From assembly GCF_964340395.1 (NCBI RefSeq), contig NC_135555.1, positions 12,258,746 through 12,322,745 on the forward strand: a stretch of 64,000 nucleotides of DNA, written 5' to 3'. The notes under the pieces are model-generated. The model was not told where the DNA came from, ran no database searches, and saw only the letters and a list, made by a program, of their open reading frames with translations. This DNA is from Glandiceps talaboti (taxonomy: Eukaryota; Hemichordata; Enteropneusta; Spengelidae). This document shows positions 1 through 12,290 of the stretch, in pieces (position 1 is the first letter of the stretch; each line of letters opens with the position of its first letter). Both the position numbers and the translations under genes were made by a program.

Positions 1-620
1 CTGTTTACATGAACAATTTGGATTTTAGTAATCTAATATTATTGCTCAGACACTTAACTGTTAACATGTGAATTTATATAAATATACGATAACCTTTTCC
101 CTGCTGGATTCTTCTACATTTCTACATAATGCACTTAAAACATTAACTGGCTATTATATTGTGCTATCAGTATTTTATAACAATGTTATTGTTAGTTATT
201 ATTCAGCACTTTCCAACACTGTGCTCAGACCACTCTAAATAGTTTATAATTACTATCCTGGCATGGACCTAGAGTGGCACAATGTCAGTTACAATTGTAT
301 TCCTCAACTCCCAGAGGAGCATACAATACATCATAGCCTCTGTAAGGCACATAGGACTAAATCATTCACATCTATAACCTCAATCTTTTCCACGGTCCAC
401 AATTATACAACTGGGTTGACTGGGGGAAAAATGGAAATGCTGATCTTGTACAAGGACTTTAGCCACTCAGAAACAATGTCAGCCACAAGGTTACAGATTC
501 AAAGATGGGTACTCCAACCCTTTGACCGTCACGACTCCACAACTATAAATGCGGAAGGGTTGGAAATTTTGGCAGTGAGTAGGTAATATCTAATCGAGTT
601 CTCCCAATATTGGAATTTTG

Positions 621-757
621 TACAGGGTTTCCCATCAAACTGATAGTATGACAATTCAGCATCTCATGAGTAGCCTCTTCAAATAAAAACTCATCGAATG
701 TATGAGTACTGAAACTCAATTACCTTTACAATTAAACTGTATCTGATGGAAACCCCT
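621..757. mobile_element. Possible small inverted-repeat element
   Basis: The segment opens with gggtttcccatcaaactgat and closes with the imperfect reverse complement ctgatggaaacccc. An internal TIR-like arrangement of about 135 bp suggests a small MITE, but no second full copy was seen. Confidence 0.35.
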
Positions 758-1190
758 GACTTTCTATTGGACTTTTTATTGAATTTTCTTGAACTTTTGA
801 AAGAGAGAGATCACGACTGAAGTGTGTGGTCCATTCATACACTGTACCTTGTACTATCATTTGCTGATAATTACCTACTTTGTACAAACACTACATGAAT
901 CATTCAAAACTCCTCAACTCACTTCATAGATAACTGTTCATATATCAATTATGGGTATAACAAAATTCCAACATGTTACGATGGGAGAGTTATACATTGA
1001 AGCAAATAGTTGTAACAGTTATAGTATAGATTACTAGAATCGAATAACTGGCTTTTGAATGCTTTTGAATCTGGCAATCAGTCTTACGACTAGGAAAATC
1101 TGATTTTTAGCACGACTTTTTATGTTGAATTTTAAAGTAGGTCAAATAAAAAACCTGTCTGTTTATGATAACCTGACCACCCTAGTTTAA

Positions 1191-1218
1191 ACCCCCCCTC
1201 CCCCCCCCCCCCCCCCCC
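1191..1218. repeat. Poly-C tract
   Basis: An almost uninterrupted run of C, broken by one T. Confidence 0.9.
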
Positions 1219-2163
1219 AATCACCCCTAAACATTTTTTTAGCAGCAAAATGCTAAAAGTTACTTTTATTTCCATGTACACCTTCACATCATCTATGGTC
1301 ACTTAAAAAAAAAATTGGATTCCAGAGAGAAACCAGGTCTTTTTAGACTATAACAGTACAGTCTGTATAACATGTTCGTCTACTTAACTTATAATTATCT
1401 TCATTTACTTCATCACACCTCATCAAACTCTCATGGAAGAGAGAGATTACGACTGAAGTGTGTGACCAACGAGTATCTTATCTTGGGGTCGAAGTAATTT
1501 TAAACAACTTAAAGTAAAATCAAATCAAATCCTGACCTACTATTTTCTGAAGTCATGTTCACAGAAACAAACATTTTATTTTTATTTTGGCTTACCACCA
1601 ATAGCTGTATTTAAATGTATTTCATGCAATTCAAGCATTAATATATTGTACATGTAAACCTAGATATTTTCAATATGACACAAAATTTTTACAATTTTAC
1701 AGTCTTCAGCTCGGTCTCAAACACTAATTTTCAGTAATTACCAGACTAGTACATTGTGTTCATGTACAAGAAGGCATTTTAGTCACGACTTACTTTTGTG
1801 TTTTTGTTTCCAGTGAAATAAGCGGAAATAAGTCTTTAGCGAAAATTTCCATGTTTACAGTACACATATGACATTATTGTACCCACACTTGGAAGATTTA
1901 GGTAGGACATAAACATAAATAGTGAGTGAATTATAAGCACTTATCAATGTCTGATGGATTACTATTGACATGTGCTGTTGTTAACTTCTCCGCATTATGT
2001 CTACCTACATTTGTATCTAAAAAAAAATTGGATTTCCCCGAGTAGTTGGAATGATTGCCAGATTTGAAAGCCCATGACTAGTTCTATAGTCCACAGCATC
2101 AATGATTATCAAAGTAGATTTTAATAGGGGAAAAAAAAAAAAAAAAAAAAAAAATTGTTTCTG

Positions 2164-3065
2164 GTCAGGACATGTTTATGGGAAGCCGTTCAGGCCAAAA
2201 GTATTTTTTTTATTTTTGCTATAGTATTTTATATTTTTCGTACTTACAAACTAATTTTAACAGTTTATGTACTTTTATTCCATGTTCACATTATTTTAAT
2301 TGAAATAAGTTTGCATTTATTTGAGAATATTGTTTTATTTTTCGTCAAACCAGAATTATTTTAAGGATTATATATAATTGAAAGTCAAATTATATTTTTT
2401 GTTAAAGTTTTTTATTTTATTTTTTAATTTAAAAAAAAAATTTTCAACTTTTTTTTTTTTTCTTCCCAACTTTTTTTTTTGGCCGAGTCTGATGACCAGC
2501 GCCTGTCACGAGTACGTCGTGCTCGTGACAGGCATGTCCTTCGACATCCATTACGACGTGTTTCGGCGTCAAATACACCTTCTCATTACCTTCGAAATTG
2601 GTCGCTCAAACATTATATTAGATCTCAAAACTGTTAATTTACGTGTGATAGTATCTGTTTTTTCCAACAACCGCGACTTCAGCCGCGTACATACATGTGT
2701 ACACCGTCACGTTAAGGTTATGACCGCATGTATGATGTATTACATGATGTAGTACGTAGGACACGACACGATCCATGTGCAAAGGGTAATGGTAGTTAAT
2801 CTAAAACAACTAAAGTTTGTTGCATCAATAACAATTACATTCATTATTGTGAAACTGACCAGAATTGAAATAAGATGGTACACTATAATGTGAGCGTGAG
2901 CAAAACAGCTTTAGGAACAAAAACGCGAGGAAAACGAACGCGTATTTCCAATGGGTCAGTCAGGTACTACTTCTTGTGCGAGCTCGTGTGCACATGTTGA
3001 CGTCGACCTACTGTATTACATATCAACCTAAACCAGCTTTTATCGCCTTGTTATCATCATCATCA

Positions 3066-3138
<73 letters not shown>

Positions 3139-4093
3139 AAAGATTCAGTTTACTTCATCGTACATTGTAGTATACATTCTCTCTGAGTACACATGCATAT
3201 ATCATGAAAAGTTGAGAACAACACGTCTACTACTAGACTGTCGACAGTCGCTCGCGCCTTTTTTCCCTCCGTTTTATCTAAACTCCGGTCCGGCGCAACA
3301 CTAGTATAATTGCAAATTGATTTCGAGGGCCGAATTGCTCGATCACTCGGGCCTTCGGCCCTCGATATCAGTTTGCGATTAGACTAGTGTTGCGCCGGAT
3401 CGGAGTTTAGATAAAACGTAGGGGGAAAAAAGCGCGAGCGACTGTCGACAGTCTACACGTCTACGTATGTAATACAGCAGGTCGACGTCAACATGTGCGC
3501 TCGTACTAGAAGTACCTGACTGACCGTTTGGAAATACCTTTACCCGTTGCACATGGATCGTACGCGGCTGAAGTCGCGGTTGTTGGAAAAAACAGATACT
3601 ATCACACGTAAATTAAGAGTTTTGAGATCTGATATAATGTTTGAGCGATCAATTTCGAAGGTAATAAGAACGTGTACGTAATGCCATGGATGTCAAAGGT
3701 CACGCCTCGTACTCGTGACAGGCGCCGGGTACAAGCACGACGTGTTCTGCACCGGCGCCTGTCAGCAGACTCGGCCAAAAAAAAAAAAGTTGAGAGAAAA
3801 AAAAAAAGTTGAAATTTTTTTTTTTTAAATTAAAAGAATAAAATAAAATAACTTAACAAAAAATATATTTTGACTTTCAATTATATATAATCCTTTAAAA
3901 AATTCTGGTTTGACGAAAAATAAAACAACATTCTCAAATAAATGAAAACTTATTTCAATTAAAATAATGTAACCATGGAATAAAAGTACATAAACGGTTA
4001 AAATTAGTTTGTAAGTACGAAAAATATAAAATATTATAGCTAAAATAAAATAATACTTTTGGCCTGAACGGCTTCCCATACATGTTGCCTGAG
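2164..4093. repeat. About 1.9-kb imperfect palindrome (foldback element)
   Basis: The left and right halves are reverse complements over almost their full length. Matching pairs include gggaagccgttcaggcc (near 2180) with ggcctgaacggcttccc (near 4061), the accgcgacttcagccgcgta region (near 2670) with its complement near 3565, and cgtcgacctactgtattaca (near 3000) with its complement near 3470. The inner arms around 3240-3330 and 3360-3452 are almost perfect, with ccggcgcaacactagt opposite actagtgttgcgccgg. The centre is close to 3345. An extra roughly 200 bp in the left arm (about 3021-3221), including a trinucleotide repeat, makes the arms unequal. The inner part is richer in CpG than its surroundings. 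Confidence 0.85.
3050..3137. repeat. ATC/GTC/GTT trinucleotide repeat
   Basis: A compound microsatellite passes from atc through gtc to gtt units. It lies in the unpaired insertion of the left palindrome arm. Confidence 0.9.
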
Positions 4094-5070
4094 GTGATGA
4101 TGTTTTTTTTTTTTTTTTTTTCAACAAACCTGTCACTCAATCTACAATTTATGGCAGTTACCGTTCTTTCTATTTAATACCTTAGAGTAAGTGTGTATGT
4201 GGGCAGATTGTTCATAATTGGCTCTGTAGTTGTGTTCACTGAAGTAGGGAGCACGGAGGGTTATTTTTGTGTTTGCCCCCAGATCTGCAGACTACATGGG
4301 CTGGACAAACATGAAAAAAACCCAGACTGATGTGAGGATATTTAAGTGATGTCCACGCTGACCAGAAACAATCCTTTTTCTTCTTTTTTTCTGGCCATTT
4401 GTGACATTAAATTATGATAATGTAATTTCCTTAAAACAATTTGAAACCTGTTGAATGAAAAAAAAATACCAATTTTTTTTGTAGGCTGAGATTGATATAT
4501 TAAATATTGAAGATGTGTTATAACATAAGTTGATTCTAATGTGACAATATAGGATTATGATTAATAGTCAGGAATTAAACACATCATCAGGCGACTGGTC
4601 ACTGGTCGGGTTGCCCTACTGGATTTATACATTGAACATTGAACCAAACAGTCGTATCACCAGTTAAATATTATTATATTTTGTATACAGAGTGGGTTCA
4701 AACTTTGACATATGATAATTAAATACTTTGACATAAATATCACACGTGGTCTATTTAAAACCTGAAGTATAAATTATTGAAATGTTTTCCATTATTTCTG
4801 AAATCAGAGCGTAAATAATTTACTGAGTATCTTTTCCTCAGCCTTTGTTCAGAACTAACACAAAATATGATGAGAGTTAAAGGAAGCAATGTTTTTGGTT
4901 GCATATTTGTCAATGTTATCTGTTTCTGAGTGTGGGATTTACACATCAAGCAAACAGCGTCATTGACGGTTTTATAATGTTAAAATACTTTTATAGGGTT
5001 ATCATTGTGTCAGTATTTTGACAAATTATCGGGTAACTTCAAAACCGGAAGTGTGTATTTATTATGGACA

Positions 5071-5528
5071 GTAGCCTACCTGTTGTCTTAACATTAACTA
5101 CTATTTCAGTTTTCCTAAATGCCATTTTGATTTTGTAAATTTTTGCTTAGCCTACTTGTTGTCTTGAAGGACTATCACTACTACATATTTCAGCTATCCT
5201 AAGTGCCCCATTTTGATTTTGTGAATTTTTACTTAGCCTACCTGTAGTATTAAACCAACACCACTACACTATTTCAGCTATCCTAACTGACATTTTGATT
5301 TTGTGAATTTGTGAATTTTCGCTTAGCCTACCTGTAATCTTAAACTAATGATACTGCACTATTTCAGCTATCCCAACTGACTCATTCTACCAAGGCTTGG
5401 GGATGAGTGAGAAATTAAAAAAAATCAAACTGGGGCAGTTAGGATAGCTGAAATATGTAGTAGTGATAGTCCTTCAAGACTACAGCTAAGGGCTAAGCAA
5501 AAATTCACAAAATAAAAATGGCAGTTAC
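5071..5528. repeat. Tandem array of about 77-90-bp units with an inverted last copy
   Basis: Four units begin tagcctac at about 5071, 5148, 5234 and 5324. Each contains tatttcagctatcctaa and cattttgattttgtgaat. After a short spacer, 5436-5528 holds the same unit in reverse complement (ttaggatagctgaaatat, then ggctaagcaaaaattcac). Confidence 0.8.
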
Positions 5529-6576
5529 CAATATATACTGATAACAAATTAATATTATGCATGTATAATTTGTATTTAGACAAATGTGACACCGAATTAC
5601 AATAATGTCACATGTTTGAAAAATTATCTGGCCAATAACATATTAATGTAAGTTACAAGGTACAGATTTTCAAAATTTAAATTTCAAAAAAAAAAAAACA
5701 TGTTTAGGGTCAGAACTGGACCTTAACATATATGGTGGTAACTATATCATCTTGTATTTATATTCAGAGTAGGGGCTCAAATCTAAAAAAATTTTATGTC
5801 ATAATTTTGACAAATCATCCTTCAACTTTTCGAATACATAAAACTTGAGTGAAATCTATAACTTGTTATGTTTGTGATGTCAAGGGTTGATGGCAGACTT
5901 GGTCATTTCAATGAATTATTAACTTTTATCAGTTCAAAGTATAATTTAGGACAGGGAACCCCATTGAAAAGATTGGGGTCTCTAATAATAACTTATATTT
6001 GCGATGATACAGCATTTTTTCAGCATCAAATAAAGAGAACCCCATTCTAATTATTACAATTTCTAATTAACATCTTTTGTAAAATCTATGTAAAAACCCA
6101 AAAGGATTTAAAAGTCAGATTTACATTCATTGTTTATTGAGGCTGTTCACAAATTCTTAGTTAAAGCTAGGAATGGTGTACTGTGATGAGATACGGTACA
6201 TGTACATGATGACAGAAATGTTCTACTCTAAAATCATATCAGAAGAAATAATGTTTTAAGAATATCGAGGCAAAAAAAATACCCTTTCCAGAGACACATC
6301 GAGACATACTGTTAACATTAACTATTATAAGCCATACCCCTGCTATATAAAGCATATATCTATTTCTTGGTCATTGTACAAGAACTTATTATTACTATGT
6401 TTTACCGACTTGATGAAAGTGTTTAAGGACATATTTCTATATAAATTTATCTTTCTAAATTAATTTCTATATGAAGCATATTTCCCTCCACAAACATATG
6501 CACACATACATGCATACACACACACCCTCCCTCCCCCACACACGTTCACATACATACCCTCCCCCACCCACCCACA

Positions 6577-6637
<61 letters not shown>
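6577..6637. repeat. (AC)n microsatellite
   Basis: A nearly pure AC run, preceded by AC/CCC-rich imperfect sequence from about 6495. Confidence 0.95.
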
Positions 6638-6641
<4 letters not shown>

Positions 6642-6918
6642 AAATATCAAACAGGTTGAACAAAAATGGCTTGATAATTCGACCCTTAAAATAACTGTTT
6701 TCTATGATCAACATATTAAATGGACTGGCCTACCACAAATCATTGCTGTTAACTGCTTATTGCATACATACTAGTTATCTGAAGTGGCTAGACTTGATTG
6801 GTTTATATATATTTTCTAGCATTTCTCCTACTCCATGTATTTTGAAATGTACATACTTGTCCAAAGCGAATTGGACATATGATTTGTTGTTCGGTAATCT
6901 GTAGGTATTGAATAAAGA

Positions 6919-6971
6919 TTCATTCATTCATTCATTCATTCATTCATTCATTCATTCATTCATTCATTCAT
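6919..6971. repeat. (ATTC)n microsatellite
   Basis: About 13 perfect tetranucleotide units. Confidence 0.95.
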
Positions 6972-7505
6972 TTGTTATGATTGGTATCACTTTGGGTTTA
7001 TTTAAGTGTGCCTGCTGGATGTAAAGAATGAAAATATTCTGAAATGTGGAAGCTACCTGTAGCTAACATTTTACGGACATTGTATCTGTTGGCTCTGTTG
7101 GCTGACACCACCTGCAAAGTATATCACATTGTCTATACATACTTGATAAGATAGTAGTTGCCATGGATTTAACATAATTCACTGATATACCAAGCAATTT
7201 GTTCCTTATTTATTGTCTATTAGATTTCAGAAATATGATTATAAATATATATTTGCAAGTACAAATGTGAGAAACGACAGGAGGGAAATTTAACTGTTGG
7301 ATGAACATCATACTTTAGAACACTTGGGGCTTATACTCAAACAAAACAGCGGAGTGCCTGCATTCAAAAGTGGGTCAGATTTTATAGAGGGCATGGGGCT
7401 GTATTCTATCCATGTACTCCCACTTAGTAAGGAATCTACCCTAAAGGAATACATTTGGTGAAAGTACCACATGTCACACAATTCATGCACAGACATATAT
7501 TTACA

Positions 7506-7764
7506 ATATGTATGACTATATGTATGTATGACTGTATGTATGTATGTATGTATGTATGTATGTATGTATGTATGTACATGTATGTATGTATGTATGTATG
7601 TACATGTATGTATGTATGTATGTATGTATGTATGTATGTATGTATGTATGTATGTATGTATGTATGTATGTATGTATGTATGTATATATGCATGCATGCA
7701 TGCATGTATGTATGCATGCGTATGTATTATGTATGTATGTATGTATGTATGTATGTATGTGTGC
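7506..7764. repeat. (TATG)n microsatellite with interruptions
   Basis: A long tetranucleotide array with tgtacatg and tgcatgca interruptions. Several open reading frames on both strands here are artefacts of it. Confidence 0.95.
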
Positions 7765-8660
7765 GTATGTATTATGTGTGTGTTGACACATATAGTGAGA
7801 GAGAGAGCAAGCAAAAGAGAGAGAAAGCACTCTTGCAGTTTCCTAAAATGTTAGATGCAGACACGTAAGGTAATATGTATGTTACAGAATGGATTTATTG
7901 AAATCATTTGAAAGTGAGTAGGAAATATAAAGTTCAATTTTAACTCGAAAAGGCTGAACAAAACTTGTACATGGCTGGTAGGAAGATCAAGTACCAATTT
8001 CCTCCTTTATGCTGCAATGTACTGTTTTGTATCACTCACAGTTACCACTCGCACCACAACCAAAGTTTAACAAGCATCTGCAATGACCTTTGACCTCAGG
8101 GAGGGGGATCTAAACAGTAGATGGGACTTTGAAAAGGTAGTAAATTGATGCGACATGGATGATATTTTGAAGCGCCCCCAGTGGTAGGGGTAATGGCAGC
8201 GGTTCAATAATCCCCGTTCCTGAGTTCTCATAGGGGTATACTGTCAGTAACTTGAATTCTACGTGTACAGGCAGACGCACAAATTCATTTAATTGGACTC
8301 CCTAACTGAATTGAACATTTCAATTCTCTTGATAGCAGACTGAATAATATTTGGTTTAACACCCTATTATCATAACTTACAAGTGAACACCCTCATCTAT
8401 GTGCTGTTGCACAATTTTGAAAAACTTCATGAATCGTGATGTTCCAGTAGGCTTATCAAAGACAAAATTGTTCTTCCCATAGACTGTTAGGTGTGAAATT
8501 TATCATATGCAAGAAGATTTTTTTTAAAAATTGGCGATATATAGCAAAAATCAATATTAGGAGTATTTTTCAATCAAAATATATTAAGAATTAGTTACCT
8601 AAAGTTATATACTTGGAGCCTAACTATCAATATAGTTTTCATCCCAAATATTTATTATTT

Positions 8661-8719
8661 GAATGAATGAATGAATGAATGAATGAATGAATGAATGAAT
8701 GAATGAATGAATGAATGAA
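8661..8719. repeat. (GAAT)n microsatellite
   Basis: Perfect gaat units, followed by a few diverged ones. It is the complement of the ATTC repeat motif at 6919. Confidence 0.95.
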
Positions 8720-10548
8720 AGGATAAATGAATGAAAGTTATTTCACCAGATAACTAAAATAAGCTACACTTTCAAAAAGCACAGACATGATTTTAAAAAT
8801 ATACAAAATGAATATAAAAGAAAATACACAATTGTTATCTGATGTGGACCATGGAAATAGTTCAGTGGAACTAGTCTTATCTTTATGTCTGTACAAGTTC
8901 ATGTGCTTTCACACCCACTCCTATTCATGTGAAGAAAGTATGAAGTATATTGTTTAAACTTCTGCACAAGTTACAGTTGATAAGACTACAGTTTCCTTCA
9001 AGGCCTTAAAAAACCTGATGATTCTAGAAAAAAAACTTTCATATCTCCAAAAACAGTTAATTCCTGTTTTTTTTTTACTGAGTTTTCCTTTCATCTTGAA
9101 AACAAAACACTGACCTCGATTTATAAAACAAGATCCTAGTTAGTAAAAACTCAGAGAAAATGAAAGTTCTTTTGTTTTCCCAGAAAAATGAAGGAATAAG
9201 CATCCACTGCTCAAAGAAAGAACATGGTCCCAGTGCAGTAAAAAAAAAACCCTGACATATTCATGCAAGTAACTTCCCATTTTGTGATCTGCCAAACAAA
9301 TTACATCTATCTCCTTCCTGGAAGTTTGTATATGACATGCATGTATTCAAGTGGTTAGGTGATGATGGATCGCGTGTAAGTTATACTTTAATTTACTGAC
9401 TATGAAAACTTTGGTGAGATATTCTTTCACCAAAACTACTGACCATGTGGTGAGCTGGAACAATGTAGATTGGTGTAGAATTACAGTGCACACAGCAGGG
9501 CAAATAATCTGAGCCCAGGAATATAATAACTGGGGTATAGTATTATCAAATATGATGGATATGGAGTGTGTAGTCTACTCAAGGTTAATCAGCAATTTGT
9601 TGTTTAGATGCTATGTTTTCAAAACATACTCTAATTTGGAGTGTGTTAATTTTTTTCTAATCGTAGATAATTGAAGAAATTGGCTCTGTGTCAGACCTCG
9701 AGGCATTTCGTTGATTCGATACAGGACAACTATACATGCATCATATTTGTAATCAAGTTTGACGTCAAGTTGTTACAAAGTGGTGTTTTCGCAAAGGTTT
9801 TGAACCTGTAAATCGAGAGGGGGTACATTAGACAGATTATGGTCTGTATCTGTATTCACAGGTGGCATTGATCATGATCTCAAACACAAAATGTATGTTG
9901 ACCCCAATGCCATTGAAAAGAATGCTTTACTAAACAATTCTCTCAAATTTCAGAAAAAATGACATAAAAAAAATAAAAGACTTTACTTCACACATTCACC
10001 ATTTCTGAACCATCCACCTTTTTCTTTCTTTTTTGACATCAATTCACAGTAAATTTTTTCATTCATTCATTCATTCATCTATCTATGCATCGCAGACAGA
10101 ATAAATTTGGAAACCCCAACCTAAGCAAAAATTTAAAAACATATAAAATTGCAGAAAATAAATCTCCTAGTCATCATTTCAGACAAATAGCTTTACCATC
10201 TGTTATATGATATTATGTATCTACTTCATCGTCTGTCCCGCACTACTATAAATGACCACCATGGAGTCTGAAGGATCCCAGATGCTTCCTTCGGTTTGAT
10301 TCATACATCATGCATACTGTCACAAACCACTGACAAAACACATCATATGACAAGTACATGTGCTTCTCTTTTATCTTAAACAGCACAGCTCCTGGGTATA
10401 GATTTGATAGAAATTATACAGTGGACATTGTGCATGGCGGTGTTTTATTAACATTGTAACGTGTACACGGCCATGTGCTGATGATAGAAATATATACAGC
10501 GATGTTGATGACAGACAGTTTAATTTGAAAGCAGAGGTGATGAATCAT

Positions 10549-10582
<34 letters not shown>

Positions 10583-10751
10583 AATGATGAGGTGTAGACG
10601 TTTTCTACGTTTTTATGTGGAACCATTTCAATGCACCACTGAATACCCTATACTTTCACATGTGTCTGTCAGCAAGCTACCCATGTATGTAATTTTGTTT
10701 TAGTTTTTAATTGTAACAGGGTCTGAATATGAAGAAGTAATTAATTAAAAA

Positions 10752-10799
<48 letters not shown>

Positions 10800-10853
10800 C
10801 AGGAGTAGGAAGAGGAGGAGGAGGACGATGATGAAGACGAAGACGATGATGAG
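10549..10853. repeat. Two GAT microsatellites with a purine-rich tail
   Basis: Gat repeats occupy 10549-10590 and 10751-10799. The second is followed by an imperfect gag/gac-rich stretch to 10853. No gene is seen. Confidence 0.85.
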
Positions 10854-11869
10854 ACTGAGTCTTCACTTGAAAGCAATAGAAAGTACTACTAGCACACTTT
10901 GACAAGAACAATGCTCTTTTTAGAGTTTGGCTAATGTCATCACTTTCAAAAAGGCAAAAAATATATATACGGTAACTATGGCAATAGCTGCTAGATTTAG
11001 TATTTACAGTGACAGAACTTGATTTCTTTTGACAAAACTGTAGACCCATCGATGAAGCGGTTTACTCTCTTTTGCAATATTGGGGTTAGAAATGTAGGGT
11101 TTGCATCGATATTATTCACGGTAATAATTCAATAAAGAATGAACTATACTATATTGTGAAATGGACATTGGATTTTTCAAAATATTTTATGTACACACTT
11201 GTACTTGAACTTAAAGATTACATTTCTATCATCATCATCACTATGATGCCAAACAACTCAAACTCCAAGACACAAACACAGACCATAAACCTGATACGTA
11301 CCAGATGATCACTATTACAGATGTTTATAAAGGCACTTGTTGATTAAGATAACAGTTTTTAGAGTTCTGTTTCGAAACAACCAATTATTGTACAAGGTTT
11401 TAACTGCAAGGATTATCTACTTCAAATTTTACCCACAAATATACAATTTCATGTTTATATATTAATCATGGTTTATCGTATGAACGGAAAGATCACTAAC
11501 ATGCAAATCCTAAATCATTTCCACAGACAACTCCTATTCCTGACTTGCAAACTTTCTTTACTTAGTTTTCCCAAATATTTTCTCCATCCTGTCATTACAA
11601 CAAGGAAAACACTTGTAAATGACAAAATCCTTATTATGTCATGATTGTTTCCCATCTTTATGAAGAAAATTTTTGGATTGTAAATATGATTCTACTTGTT
11701 CACGCTTGACTTAAGAAAAAAGGAAGATGATGGAAATAATAGTACTGCTGAATGTATTAACTCAGCATCATATTTTAGACTGCAGAAACATTGACATACA
11801 ACAACCAGGGTATAAATCCATTATTTGTGTTTGAATGTGTACAACTTGGCCTATGCATGGTAGAAGAGA

Positions 11870-12290
11870 TTTTGAATATGACGACTTCTGATTTCAAATG
11901 AAAGTGCCTCTCACAAATCAAAGCAATCTATTTGTACTACTTTGAGTATCTTATATCTGTAGACAAGTACCATTTCTGACAACTAAATTTAATATTGAGA
12001 ATTATTTTAAATGAAAAGTCACAACATGAGTAACTGGTTTGCACCCCTTTGTGTATCTTATCTCCAGACACCTAATGATTCTGACGATTAAATTTATGGG
12101 CTGAGAATTATTTTAAAGGAAAGCTCACAACATCAGCAACCTGTTTGCACTCCTTTACACATCTGATATTATAATCTATAGACAACTACTAACGATTCTG
12201 ATGAACAGATTTTGGAATTGTGGCTGAGTATTATTTCAAAGGAAATCTCACCTGTTTGTAGCCCTTTATGCATTAAGGGATATACATTTA
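11870..12290. repeat. Degenerate tandem repeat, units of about 115-125 bp
   Basis: Four diverged units share gagaattattttaaa..gaaa, cacaacat, tgtttgcac..cttt, atctatagacaa and gattctgaygatta in the same order. Confidence 0.7.

Larger units (their letters stand above)
2155..4372. mobile_element. TIR element (family B, copy 1) carrying a nested giant palindrome
   Basis: The outer ends are ttgtttctggtc (2155-2166) and its exact complement gaccagaaacaa (4360-4371). The right-hand section, 4115-4372, aligns closely to 21215-21486, a shorter element with the same ends. In this copy about 1.9 kb of palindromic DNA separates the left end from the right-hand section. The left end abuts a run of A. 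No transposase coding sequence is present. Confidence 0.7.

Noticed and set aside
263-586. 108-codon open reading frame on the plus strand
   Set aside because: No family resemblance, no splice-site or promoter support, and the composition matches the surrounding non-coding DNA.
2155-2752. Open reading frames in the palindrome arms (also mirrored at 3825-4140)
   Set aside because: They are the same low-complexity arm sequence read on opposite strands and lack conserved protein features.
7308-7868. Overlapping long reading frames rich in His-Thr-Tyr or Met-Tyr-Val-Cys
   Set aside because: Translations of the TATG microsatellite.
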